DNA of 29,829 nucleotides from CAYQSU01 sp964420325 (GTDB taxonomy: Bacteria; Pseudomonadota; Alphaproteobacteria; Rhodospirillales; Defluviicoccaceae). This document shows positions 1-8,252 of this stretch, piece after piece. The notes under the pieces are model-generated. The model was not told where the DNA came from and did no database searches. It was given only the letters and a program-made list of their open reading frames with translations. Location of the stretch: assembly GCA_964420325.1 (NCBI GenBank), contig CAYQSU010000043.1, forward strand, positions 1-29,829, written 5' to 3'. Every line of letters begins with the position of its first letter. Positions within the stretch are counted from its first letter, which is position 1. The position numbers were made by a program, and so were the translations under genes.

Positions 1-90
1 CGCATTTCGTCGCGAAAGCGTCGCAAAATGTCGCATTTTGTCGCATTTTGTCGCATTTTGTCGCATTTCGTCGCAGTTCGTCGCGACCCG
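1..90. repeat. Degenerate 10-bp tandem repeat
   Basis: From 21 to 90 the sequence is seven back-to-back 10-mers, each starting tcgc. Three exact copies of tcgcattttg lie at 31-60. They are flanked by variants: tcgcaaaatg (21-30), tcgcatttcg (61-70), tcgcagttcg (71-80) and tcgcgacccg (81-90). Positions 1-20 hold one more 10-mer variant and an 11-bp unit, so the array continues off the left edge. The units are much more AT-rich than the surroundings. It ends about 135 bp before the hemerythrin start codon. No function can be assigned. Confidence 0.85.
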
Positions 91-224
91 CCGGCGGCGG
101 CCGGGCGCGCCGGGGGCCCCGGGCGGCGGCGATCGGTCGCTTGCGTCGGGGGTGGCAAACGGCGGATAGTGGGCGGGCCGTCCGCGGCCGCCGGCAGCGG
201 GGCGCGACGGAGGAGCCCTCGACG

Positions 225-761
225 ATGCCGTTCATCGCATGGACCGAGGACATGAGCGTCGGCGTCGAGTCGCTCGACGGCGACCATCGCCTGCTGATGA
301 ACCTCCTCAACCGGCTCGACGAGGCGGTCCGTGCCGGCCGGGGCGCGGAGATCATCGACGACGTGCTCGACGCCATCAAGGACTACACCGAGTACCACTT
401 CGGCCGCGAGGAGGCGCTGATGGCGGCCTGCGGCTATCCCGACACCGACACCCACGGCCGCACCCACGACGTCTTGAGGACGCAGGTCCGTATCCTGCGC
501 GACCGGCGCCAGCAGCAGCCGAGTGCGAGCCATGACCGGGCGCTGCTGGCGTTCCTCAAGACCTGGCTCACCGCCCACATCATGGGACGGGACAAGCTCT
601 ATGCGCCGTTCATGGCCAGCCGGCCGGAGGCCATCGAGAAGGCGGATCGCGACTACGCCCGGCTTCGCGCCGGCGTCGCCGCCGGCCCCTCGGCACCGGG
701 GGCGCGGGGCGCCGGCGCCCGGACGCCCGGCGCTCACGGCGACGACGGCGGGATGGAATAG
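225..761 (+). CDS. Bacteriohemerythrin
   Basis: A 178-residue cytoplasmic hemerythrin, a four-helix bundle that binds O2 at a non-haem di-iron site. All seven expected ligands are visible in order: His21, His58, Glu62, His77, His81, His118 and Asp123. The family signature near the N-terminus (FIAWTEDMSVGVESLDGDH) is also present. The ATG at 225 is chosen because a purine-rich ACGGAGGAG (207-215) sits 9 nt upstream and the hemerythrin fold starts there; an in-frame extension to position 48 would only translate repeat DNA. Residues 141-178 form a Gly/Ala/Pro-rich tail outside the domain. The last 28 bp overlap the convergent thioesterase gene. The physiological role (O2 storage, sensing or iron handling) cannot be told from the sequence. 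Confidence 0.93.
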   Translation: MPFIAWTEDMSVGVESLDGDHRLLMNLLNRLDEAVRAGRGAEIIDDVLDAIKDYTEYHFGREEALMAACGYPDTDTHGRTHDVLRTQVRILRDRRQQQPSASHDRALLAFLKTWLTAHIMGRDKLYAPFMASRPEAIEKADRDYARLRAGVAAGPSAPGARGAGARTPGAHGDDGGME

Positions 762-1156
762 GTGCCGGTGGCGTGCGCCACCGGCTCGGCGTGGCCCTCC
801 GAATGCACCGTCACCTCCATCACCACCAGCCGCTTGCCCTGCTTCAAGAGCCGGCCCTCGGCCAACAGGTCGGCCGGGCTCGGGCGGAACAGGAAGTTGA
901 TGCTGAAGTTGGTGGTCACGGCGAGCTTGACCTTGCCGATCCTCGACATCGCCACCGCGTACATGCAGGCATCGGCCAGCGCCATCATCATCGGCCCGGC
1001 GATGGTGCCGCCGGGCCTCAGCATGTTCAGCCGGTACGGCAGGCGCAGGGTGGCGACGCCGTCGCCGATGGCATCGGCGTGCATGCCGAGCTCGAAGGCC
1101 CAGGGGATCTCCTCGCGGAGGATGACGTTGAAGTCGTCGACGCTGATCTTCGACAC
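734..1156 (-). CDS. PaaI-type hotdog-fold thioesterase
   Basis: A 140-residue single-domain hotdog protein, predicted to hydrolyse acyl-CoA or aryl-CoA thioesters in the cytoplasm. The diagnostic stretch is at 44-63, with N44, the loop RPGGTIAGP (47-55) and the following helix with Asp62. The later strands (TTNFSINFLFRP, 81-92) fit the family. Starting at the GTG at 1156 gives a normal family length. GGAG-type ribosome-binding sequences precede it, while upstream in-frame sequence is a shadow of the divergent gene. It is divergent from the crotonase-like gene and shares with it a region holding a palindromic operator, which suggests a common acyl-CoA role. Substrate unknown. Confidence 0.85.
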   Translation of the reverse strand: MSKISVDDFNVILREEIPWAFELGMHADAIGDGVATLRLPYRLNMLRPGGTIAGPMMMALADACMYAVAMSRIGKVKLAVTTNFSINFLFRPSPADLLAEGRLLKQGKRLVVMEVTVHSEGHAEPVAHATGTYSIPPSSP

Positions 1157-1190
1157 CGTGCCCGCTCCGTCCTCCCGGCGGCGACGGCAG

Positions 1191-1219
1191 AGGCTACTTG
1201 ACGTTGACGTAAACGTCAA
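1191..1219 (-). promoter_or_regulatory. Predicted promoter of the thioesterase gene
   Basis: On the - strand, TTGACG (1219-1214) is followed after exactly 17 bp by TAGCCT (1196-1191). This would start transcription near 1184, about 28 nt before the GTG start at 1156. The palindrome at 1204-1219 covers the -35 box and half of the spacer, so a bound regulator would directly contact this promoter. The -35 is a 5/6 match to consensus and the -10 is weaker. Confidence 0.5.
1204..1219. promoter_or_regulatory. Perfect palindromic operator, LiuR-like
   Basis: TTGACGTAAACGTCAA is a perfect inverted repeat with 7-bp arms (TTGACGT / ACGTCAA) and a 2-bp centre. A further TTGACG at 1198-1203 gives a partial third half-site in tandem. 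The form, two ACGT-bearing arms around an AT centre, resembles operators of MerR-family regulators of branched-chain amino acid and acyl-CoA catabolism (LiuR type), from general knowledge of that family. It lies between divergent thioesterase and crotonase-like genes, which suits such a regulon. No LiuR gene is seen in the window. Confidence 0.6.
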
Positions 1220-1306
1220 TCTCCGTCCCGAAACCCCTTGCCATCGGCGAACCCAGGCTCGAACATGCCTGCCGGTGCCCGCGCCCGCTCCCAGGAGGTC
1301 GACGCC

Positions 1307-2109
<803 letters not shown>

Positions 2110-2113
<4 letters not shown>

Positions 2114-2619
2114 TCCGGGCCCCGGAGCCATTGCACTACGACGACGCCCTGGTGCGGCGGATCCTCCGCGAGTCGCGCGCCATCGCCATGGTCGGCGCCT
2201 CGCCGAGCTGGATCCGGCCCTCCAACTTCGCGATGAAGTACCTCAAGGGCAAAGGCTTCCGCGTGATCCCCGTCAACCCCGCCGCCGCCGGCGGGGAGAT
2301 CCTGGGCGAGCGGGTGCACGCCCGCTTGGCCGACGTGCCGCCGCCGGTCGAGGTGGTCGACATCTTCCGCTCGTCCGCGGCCGCCGCCGCGATCGTCGAG
2401 GACGCGATCGGCCTCAAGGACGCGCTCGGGCTGAGAACGGTGTGGATGCAGCTCGGCGTCCGCAACGACGAGGCCGCGCGGCTCGCCGAGGCCGCCGGGC
2501 TCACCGTGATCATGGACCGCTGCATCAAGATCGAGTACGGCCGCCTGTTCGGCGAGCTCGGCTGGCAGGGGGTCAACTCCGGCATCATCTCTGCCAGGCG
2601 GCCGAGGCTCTGCCGGTGA
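2110..2619 (+). CDS. CoA-binding protein, YccU family
   Basis: A 169-residue Rossmann-fold protein of the CoA_binding domain family. The glycine turn AMVGASPS is at 26-33, the NP dipeptide typical of the second strand (VIPVNP) at 52-57, and a conserved end segment MDRCIKIEY at 135-143. Such proteins resemble the CoA-binding half of succinyl-CoA synthetase alpha but lack the catalytic part; no enzymatic reaction is established. The ATG at 2110 overlaps the stop of the crotonase-like gene as ATGA, and the gene's own TGA overlaps the next start as GTGA. It is therefore the middle of a tightly coupled three-gene operon, which suggests it supplies or senses CoA species for its neighbours. Confidence 0.85.
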
Positions 2620-3926
2620 GGGACGACGATCGCACCCGCCCCGACGGCCCCTACGCCTTCGGCTTCGACACTCGGGCGATCCACGCCGGCGCCCGCCCCG
2701 ATCCGCTGACCGGCGCCCGCTCGACGCCGATCTACCAGACCACCGCCTACGTCTTCGAGAGCGTCGACCACGCCGCCGACCTGTTCAACCTGCAGACCTT
2801 CGGTTTCATCTATTCCAGGCTGACCAACCCCACGGTCGCCGTGCTCGAGGAGCGGATCGCCAACCTCGAGGGTGGCCGCGCCTCGGTTTGCGCCGCCTCG
2901 GGCCACGCCGCCCAGTTCCTCGCCTTCTTCACCCTGCTCGAGCCGGGGGACGAGTTCGTCGCCTCGCGCTGCCTCTACGGCGGCTCGATCACCCAATTCG
3001 CGCTCTCGTTCAGGAAGCTCGGCTGGACCTGCCACTTCGTCGACCCGCACGAGCCCGAGAGCTTCCGCCAGGCCCTCACCCCCCGCTGCAAGGCGATCTT
3101 CGTCGAGCAGCTCGCCAACCCCGGCGGCGTCGTCGTCGACCTCGAGCCGGTGGCGGAGATCGCCCATGCCGCCGGCATCCCGCTGATCGTCGACAACACC
3201 ATGTGCACGCCCTATCTGTTCCGTCCGTTCGAATGGGGCGCCGACCTCGTCGTGCATTCGACCACCAAGTTCCTCTCCGGCCACGGCCACGCCATGGGCG
3301 GTGCCCTGGTCGAGTCCGGGCGCTTCGACTGGGGACGGACCGACAGGTTTCCGGGCATGACCAAGCCGGAGCCGGCCTACCACGGCCTCGTCTTCCACGA
3401 GACGTTCGGCGATTTCGGCTTCACCACCAAGGCGCGCGCGGTGGCGCTCCGCGACTTCGGGCCGGCGATGGCGCCGGCCAACGCCTTCTACACGCTCACC
3501 GGCATCGAGACGCTGGCGCTCCGCATGCAGCGCCACGTCGAGAACGCGCTCGCCGTCGCCGAGTTCCTCGCCGCCCACCCCGCCGTCGCCTGGGTGTCGC
3601 ATGCCGGCCTGAAGACGAGCCGCTATCACGCGCTCGCCAGGAAGTACCTGCCGAAGGGTTGCGGGCCGGTGTTCACCTTCGGCCTCAAGGGCGGGTTCGA
3701 GGCCGGGGTCCGCCTCGTCGAGACGGTCGAGCTGTTCTCCCACCTCGCCAACCTCGGCGACACCCGGTCGCTGATCATCCATCCGGCCTCGACCACCCAC
3801 CGTCAGCTCACCCCGGACCAGCAGATCGCCGCCGGCGCCGGCCCCGACACCATCCGCGTCTCGGTCGGCCTCGAGAGTGCCGACGACCTGATCCGCGACC
3901 TCGACCGGGCCCTCGCCGCCGCCTGA
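2616..3926 (+). CDS. O-acetylhomoserine sulfhydrylase-type PLP enzyme (MetY family)
   Basis: A 436-residue Cys/Met-metabolism PLP enzyme (fold type I). The family normally makes homocysteine from O-acetylhomoserine and sulfide, or handles methanethiol. The PLP lysine is Lys218 in STTKFLSGHG, the cofactor aspartate lies in LIVDNT, and the N-terminal substrate motif GARSTPIYQTTAYVF is present. Length and the SRLTNPT motif fit the MetY/O-acetylhomoserine aminocarboxypropyltransferase branch better than MetB or MetC. The GTG start at 2616 overlaps the previous stop (GTGA). Co-transcription with a CoA-binding protein and a crotonase-like protein is not explained by simple methionine synthesis. Exact sulfur donor and substrate are not resolved. 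Confidence 0.9.
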   Translation: MRDDDRTRPDGPYAFGFDTRAIHAGARPDPLTGARSTPIYQTTAYVFESVDHAADLFNLQTFGFIYSRLTNPTVAVLEERIANLEGGRASVCAASGHAAQFLAFFTLLEPGDEFVASRCLYGGSITQFALSFRKLGWTCHFVDPHEPESFRQALTPRCKAIFVEQLANPGGVVVDLEPVAEIAHAAGIPLIVDNTMCTPYLFRPFEWGADLVVHSTTKFLSGHGHAMGGALVESGRFDWGRTDRFPGMTKPEPAYHGLVFHETFGDFGFTTKARAVALRDFGPAMAPANAFYTLTGIETLALRMQRHVENALAVAEFLAAHPAVAWVSHAGLKTSRYHALARKYLPKGCGPVFTFGLKGGFEAGVRLVETVELFSHLANLGDTRSLIIHPASTTHRQLTPDQQIAAGAGPDTIRVSVGLESADDLIRDLDRALAAA

Positions 3927-3948
3927 GCCGGCCGGCGGCAGGACTCGG

Positions 3949-3968
3949 GGCCGGGAAGGGCTCCGGCC
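3949..3968. terminator. Weak hairpin between convergent genes
   Basis: A 6-bp GGCCGG/CCGGCC stem (3949-3954 with 3963-3968) with an 8-nt loop lies in the 56-bp gap between the convergent MetY-type and dehydrogenase genes. There is no T-tract on either strand, so intrinsic termination here is uncertain. Confidence 0.2.
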
Positions 3969-3982
3969 GCACCGCGGCGGCG

Positions 3983-4852
3983 TCAGCGGAGGAGGCGGAT
4001 CAGGCTCGAGGTGTCCCAGCGGCCGCCGCCGTGGCGCTGCACGTCGGCATAGAACTGGTCGACGAGGGCCGCGACCGGCAGCAGCGCGCCGTTGGTCCGG
4101 GCCTCGTCGAGGCAGATGGCGAGGTCCTTGCGCATCCAGTCGACGGCGAACCCGAAGTCGAAGCGGTCGTCCAGCATGGTCATCGCCCGGTTGTCCATCT
4201 GCCACGACTGGGCGGCTCCCTGGGCGATGACCTCGACCACCTGCCTGGCATCGAGGCCGGCGCGAACGGCGAACGCCAGCGCCTCGGCGAGGCCCTGCAG
4301 GAGGCCGGCGATGCTGATCTGGTTGACCATCTTGGTGAGCTGGCCGGCGCCCGCGGGCCCCATCAGCGTGACCGCGCGGGCGAACGCGGCGATCACCGGC
4401 CGGGCGCGCTCGAAGGCCGCCTCGTCGCCGCCGACCATCACCGTCAGCCGGCCGCCCTCGGCGCCGGCCTGGCCGCCGGAGACCGGGGCGTCGAGGACCG
4501 CGAGCCCCCGCTCGGCGCCCAGCGCAGCGAGCTCGCGGGCGATCCTGGCCGACGCCGTGGTGTGGTCGACCAGCACCGCTCCCGCCCGCATCCCGGCGTA
4601 GGCGCCGGTCTCGCCGAGGACGACGCTCCTCAAGTCGTCGTCGTTGCCGACGCAGCTGAAGACGAACTCGGCGTCCGCCGCCGCCCCGGCCGGCGTCGCC
4701 GCCAGCCGGCCCCCGTGCGCGGCGACCCAGGCCTCGGCCTTGGCGCGCGTGCGGTTGTAGACCGTGACCTGGTGGCCGGCCTTCGCCAGATGCCCGGCCA
4801 TGGGATAGCCCATGACGCCCAAGCCGATGAACGCGGTGCGTGCACTCGCCAT
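3983..4852 (-). CDS. NAD(P)-dependent beta-hydroxyacid dehydrogenase family protein
   Basis: A 289-residue member of the 3-hydroxyisobutyrate / tartronate-semialdehyde reductase family. The N-terminal Rossmann motif is FIGLGVMGYPMAGHLAKAG (8-26), the substrate loop DAPVSGG is at 121-127, and the catalytic lysine is Lys174 in TKMVNQ with Asn177. The all-helical C-terminal half is complete. The ATG at 4852 follows a very purine-rich AGGAGGAG. The exact substrate (3-hydroxyisobutyrate, tartronate semialdehyde, or a glyoxylate-type aldehyde) cannot be set from sequence. It is the last gene of the long - strand block, 40 bp after the inositol-phosphatase-family gene. Confidence 0.88.
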   Translation of the reverse strand: MASARTAFIGLGVMGYPMAGHLAKAGHQVTVYNRTRAKAEAWVAAHGGRLAATPAGAAADAEFVFSCVGNDDDLRSVVLGETGAYAGMRAGAVLVDHTTASARIARELAALGAERGLAVLDAPVSGGQAGAEGGRLTVMVGGDEAAFERARPVIAAFARAVTLMGPAGAGQLTKMVNQISIAGLLQGLAEALAFAVRAGLDARQVVEVIAQGAAQSWQMDNRAMTMLDDRFDFGFAVDWMRKDLAICLDEARTNGALLPVAALVDQFYADVQRHGGGRWDTSSLIRLLR

Positions 4853-4892
4853 CTCTCCTCCTCCGTCTTCTCCCCTCGCCGCCGTCCCCGGC

Positions 4893-5741
4893 TCAGGCGA
4901 CGAAGTCGCTGTCGGCGGCGCTCTCGAACACGGCTTCCAGCGCCCGCCACGAGGCCGCGTCCGGGGCGATCAGCAGCGTCGCCTCGAGGATCCGGGGCTC
5001 GGGCCGGTAGGGCGTGCGGGTCCCGGTCAACAGGCTGAAGCCGCCCGCCTCGGCGTGGATCAGCACGCCGGCGGCATGGTCCCAGGGCTTGAGCCGCGCA
5101 TAGCGGGCGAAGTCGAGGCTGCCACGGCCGAGATCCATGTAGTCGCGGCCGGTGGACCCCGAGCGGACGATCGCCGCCGGACGCGGGCCGGCGTCCGCCC
5201 GCCGCCGGTCCTTAAGGCTTCGCTCCAGGCGGAAGCCCAAGGACCCCCGCATCTCGGCGACCAGTCTCGGCGGCGAGACGCTGATCCGCTCCTCGGCTCC
5301 GTCACGGCAGGTGAGGTACGCGCCCCGATCCCGCACCGCCCACGCCACCTCGCCCGCCAGCGGATCGAGGATCCAGCCGGCCACGGTCTCGCCGCCCTGG
5401 CAGTAGGCGCAGATGACCGCGAACGGGGCCGTGCCGTGGGCGAAGTTGTGGGTGCCGTCGACGGGGTCGATCAGCCACACCGGCCGGGCGCCGGCGAGCG
5501 CCCGGAGCCGCGACGGATCCGTCTCCGCCGCCTCCTCGCCGACGACGACGCTTTCGGGCGAGAGCCGGGTCAGCGCCTCACCCAGGCGGCGCTCCGCCTC
5601 GATGTCCGCGGTCGTCACCAGATCGGACGGCCGCGACTTGGCGGCAACGTCGCCGGCGCCGAGGCGGCGGAAGCGGGGCAGGATCTCGGCGTCCGCCACT
5701 TCCCTGAGGATTCCGATGACCCTGCCGACGTCGGGAACCAT
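4893..5741 (-). CDS. Inositol monophosphatase family protein
   Basis: A 282-residue Mg-dependent phosphatase of the IMPase/CysQ/FBPase superfamily. The metal-binding motifs are all present: DLVTTAD (40-46), GEE (68-70), IDPVDGT (91-97) and WDHAAG (220-225). The WDHAAG spacing fits IMPase-like members. It may act on inositol-1-phosphate, on 3'-phosphoadenosine-5'-phosphate or another sugar phosphate; sequence alone does not decide. Its ATG is preceded closely by GGAGG. It follows hflX by 60 bp. In many alphaproteobacteria I would expect mazG downstream of hflX, and that gene is not here. Confidence 0.88.
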   Translation of the reverse strand: MVPDVGRVIGILREVADAEILPRFRRLGAGDVAAKSRPSDLVTTADIEAERRLGEALTRLSPESVVVGEEAAETDPSRLRALAGARPVWLIDPVDGTHNFAHGTAPFAVICAYCQGGETVAGWILDPLAGEVAWAVRDRGAYLTCRDGAEERISVSPPRLVAEMRGSLGFRLERSLKDRRRADAGPRPAAIVRSGSTGRDYMDLGRGSLDFARYARLKPWDHAAGVLIHAEAGGFSLLTGTRTPYRPEPRILEATLLIAPDAASWRALEAVFESAADSDFVA

Positions 5742-5801
5742 GGCCTCCGTTTTCTCCGAAACCGCGGGCCGACGGAAGGGAAAACTCGGCCCCGCCCCCG
5801 C

Positions 5802-7160
5802 TCAGGGTGCCGTCCGCCGCCGCCGGCGGGCTCCGCCGCCCGTCGGTAGGCGCTGGGCGAAGCGGCTTGCATGGACGGGCAGGAGCCGCACCCGGACGTG
5901 GACGCCGTCCTCCCGGTCCTCGCGCTCGAGGACCTGGCCGTGCTCGTAGAGCCAGGAGAGCGATGCCCCGTCGTCGCGGGCGAGCGCCACCTCGACCACC
6001 GTCGTCTGGGCGGCGAGGTGGGCATCGAGGGCCTGCACCAGCGCCTCGCACCCCTCGCCGGTCCTGGCCGACAGCAGCACCGCCGGACGGTCGGCGCGTC
6101 CGGCGCGGTTGGCGAGGTGCAGGCGGGCCTCGGGCGGAAGCAGATCGATCTTGTTGAGCGCCTCGACGAGGTCGTGCTCGATCGCGGCGGCGAGGCCGAG
6201 TTCGGCGAGGACGCCGAGCACGTCCGCCTTCTGCGCCTCGGTCTCGGGATGGGAGGCGTCGCGGACGTGGACGATGACGTCGGCCTCGACCACCTCCTCG
6301 AGGGTCGCGTGGAAGGCCTCGACCAGCTCGTGCGGCAGGTCGGAGATGAAGCCGACGGTGTCCGACAGGATCGCCGTCCGCCCCGACGGCAGCTTCAGGC
6401 TGCGCATCGTCGGGTCGAGGGTGGCGAACAGCTGGTCGCGGACGGTGACGCTGGCGGCGGTCAGCCGGTTGAACAGCGTCGACTTGCCGGCGTTGGTGTA
6501 GCCGACCAGCGCGACGACCGGCAGCGGCACCCGGCGCCGGGCGCGGCGGTGCAGCGCGCGCGTGCGCTTGACCGCCTTGAGGTCGCGCTCGAGCCGGGCG
6601 ATGCGGTCGCCGATCAGCCGGCGGTCGGACTCCAGCTGGGATTCGCCGGGACCGCCGAGAAAGCCGAAGCCGCCGCGCTGGCGCTCCAGGTGGGTCCAGC
6701 TGCGCACCAGCCGGCTCCGCTGGTAGGTGAGCGCAGCGAGCTCCACCTGCAGCCGGCCTTCCGCCGTCCGCGCCCGCTCGCCGAAGATCTCGAGGATGAT
6801 GCCGGTCCGGTCGATGACCTTGCACCGCCAAGCCCGCTCCAGGTTGCGCTGCTGCACCGGTGTGAGGTGGCCGTTGACGACGGCGACGGCGACGGCGATG
6901 CCGCCGGTCTCGGCCGCGCCGCCGATGATGGCGGTCATGCGCTCGACCGTGCCGGATCCGAACAGCGTCGCCGGGCGGACCTTGGCCACGGTGACGACCT
7001 CGGCATGGGCGACCTCGAGGCCGATGGCTTCGGCAAGGCCGACGGTCTCGGCGAGACGCGCCTCAGGAGTCCGCGCCTCGCCGCCGTCGCCCGAGGTGAG
7101 GCGCGGGTGCAGAACCAGGCACCGGCCGGTTCGCTGCGTGATCGTGGTGCGCGTGCCCAA
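5802..7160 (-). CDS. hflX: Ribosome-associated GTPase HflX
   Basis: A 452-residue TRAFAC-class GTPase that in other bacteria binds the large ribosomal subunit and splits stalled ribosomes. Order: an N-terminal HflX domain (about 15-160), a glycine-rich linker with GGFGFLGGPGESQLE (163-177), then the G domain with G1 GYTNAGKS (220-227), G3 DTVGF (267-271) and G4 NKID (336-339), and an extra C-terminal domain ending in an Arg-rich tail. The only early start in frame is TTG at 7160, 17 nt after the hfq stop and without a clear Shine-Dalgarno. This suggests translation coupled to hfq. hfq-hflX adjacency is a widespread arrangement in Proteobacteria. Confidence 0.95.
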   Translation of the reverse strand: MGTRTTITQRTGRCLVLHPRLTSGDGGEARTPEARLAETVGLAEAIGLEVAHAEVVTVAKVRPATLFGSGTVERMTAIIGGAAETGGIAVAVAVVNGHLTPVQQRNLERAWRCKVIDRTGIILEIFGERARTAEGRLQVELAALTYQRSRLVRSWTHLERQRGGFGFLGGPGESQLESDRRLIGDRIARLERDLKAVKRTRALHRRARRRVPLPVVALVGYTNAGKSTLFNRLTAASVTVRDQLFATLDPTMRSLKLPSGRTAILSDTVGFISDLPHELVEAFHATLEEVVEADVIVHVRDASHPETEAQKADVLGVLAELGLAAAIEHDLVEALNKIDLLPPEARLHLANRAGRADRPAVLLSARTGEGCEALVQALDAHLAAQTTVVEVALARDDGASLSWLYEHGQVLEREDREDGVHVRVRLLPVHASRFAQRLPTGGGARRRRRTAP

Positions 7161-7177
7161 GGCCGGCCGACCGCGCT

Positions 7178-7432
7178 TCAGGCCTCGATCACCGCCTCCT
7201 TCTCGGGCTCGAACAGCTGCACCGGCACCGACGGCATCACCGTCGAGATGGCGTGCTTGTAGACGAGCTGGGTATGCCCGTCGCGGCGCAGCAGCAGCGA
7301 GAACTGATCAAACCAAGGAACGATCCCCTGGAGCTTCACGCCGTTGACCAGAAAGACGGTCACGGGTGTCTTGTTCTTCCGGATGTGATTGAGAAAAACG
7401 TCCTGCACGTTCTGTGGCTTTTCTGAGGACAT
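7178..7432 (-). CDS. hfq: RNA chaperone Hfq
   Basis: An 84-residue Sm-like protein that forms a hexamer and pairs small RNAs with mRNAs. Sm1 (NVQDVFLNHIRKNKTPVTVF, then LVNGVKLQGIVPWFDQF) and Sm2 (LVYKHAISTVMPS) are complete. The poly-U pocket residues, including the YKHA segment, are visible. Two ATGs lie 9 nt apart. The second (7432) is chosen because AAGAGGG sits at good distance from it but abuts the first ATG (7441), and because alphaproteobacterial Hfq usually begins as this one then does. The C-terminal tail is short. A 151-bp untranslated gap upstream probably holds its own promoter, but no convincing box was found. Confidence 0.97.
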   Translation of the reverse strand: MSSEKPQNVQDVFLNHIRKNKTPVTVFLVNGVKLQGIVPWFDQFSLLLRRDGHTQLVYKHAISTVMPSVPVQLFEPEKEAVIEA

Positions 7433-7583
7433 ACTTGCCATCCCTCTTGCTTATGATCGGCTCCGGTCCTCCGCGAGACCCCTGCACCTGCCGCCTCTCA
7501 GCCGTCCGTCACCGCTTCGTTCCCGAGACAGCCGATCGCGAGACCCGCGCGCGCGAACCCCTAAGGTCGTTCTTGCGAGAAGC

Positions 7584-8252
7584 TTATAGGTTCTTCACCA
7601 ACTTTAAAAGCGCCATACAGTTGGGCACGTGCACGGCCGGCGGATGGGTGGAAAACTCCGCCGGGCGAGGCTCTTCTTCGCGCACCAGCACCGGAACGCA
7701 GCCCGCGAGGGTCGCGCATTCGAGGTCGATGTCGGCGTCGCCGGCGAACCACACCCGGCGCCCGCGATCGATGCCGCTGCCGGCCAGCGCCAGGTCCACC
7801 GGTGCCACCGCGGGCTTGTCCTGGCCGGCGTCGAAGGCGCCGACGATTCGGCCGAAGAAGCGCTCCCAGCCGAGATGCTCGGCCTCCGAGCGGAGATAAT
7901 CGCCCTTCTTGTTGCTGACGACGGCAAGGTAGAAGCCGGCCCGGTTGAGCTCGGACAAGAGCTTGGCGGCGCCGGGAAGTGGCGTCAGCGTCTCCTTGTG
8001 GCGGGCGGCGAAGCGGGCGTAGAAGACCTCGCCCGCCTCGCGCCAGCGGTCGCCGAACAGGGCCGGATAGCTGTCGCGCATCGATCCCCGCACCCGCCGC
8101 TTGGTCTCCTCGAGCGACCATTGCGTCATGCCGAAGTGGCGGAAGACGTGGTTCTGCGCGTCCTGGATCGACACCCAGCTGTCGATCAGCGTGTTGTCCC
8201 AGTCGAAGATGATGGCGCTCGGTCGGCTGAGGCGCGCCTCCGCTCTCGTCAT
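7584..8252 (-). CDS. HAD-family hydrolase (phosphatase-like)
   Basis: A 222-residue haloacid dehalogenase superfamily protein with a C1-type helical cap. Motif I is FDWDNTL with nucleophile Asp17 and acid/base Asp19. Motif II is VVSNK (Ser113), motif III includes Lys146 in QDKP, and motif IV is GDADID (171-176). This is the phosphoglycolate-phosphatase-like layout, but the substrate is not identifiable. The ATG overlaps the stop of the aminotransferase gene by 4 bp (8249-8252), so the two are probably translated together. Its stop is followed by the 151-bp gap before hfq, which contains an alternating cgcgcgcg run near 7548. Confidence 0.88.
   Translation of the reverse strand: MTRAEARLSRPSAIIFDWDNTLIDSWVSIQDAQNHVFRHFGMTQWSLEETKRRVRGSMRDSYPALFGDRWREAGEVFYARFAARHKETLTPLPGAAKLLSELNRAGFYLAVVSNKKGDYLRSEAEHLGWERFFGRIVGAFDAGQDKPAVAPVDLALAGSGIDRGRRVWFAGDADIDLECATLAGCVPVLVREEEPRPAEFSTHPPAVHVPNCMALLKLVKNL

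Noticed and set aside
1..90. CRISPR array
   Set aside because: Units are 10 bp with no spacers and no cas genes nearby.
2136..4205. 689-codon frame on the - strand opposite the CoA-binding and MetY-type genes
   Set aside because: Shadow frame: low-complexity Gly/Arg/Glu composition and no motif, while the + strand frames carry intact catalytic motifs.
7541..7556. Alternating cgcgcgcg run upstream of hfq as a Z-DNA element
   Set aside because: Only about 8-10 bp long, which is common by chance at this base composition.
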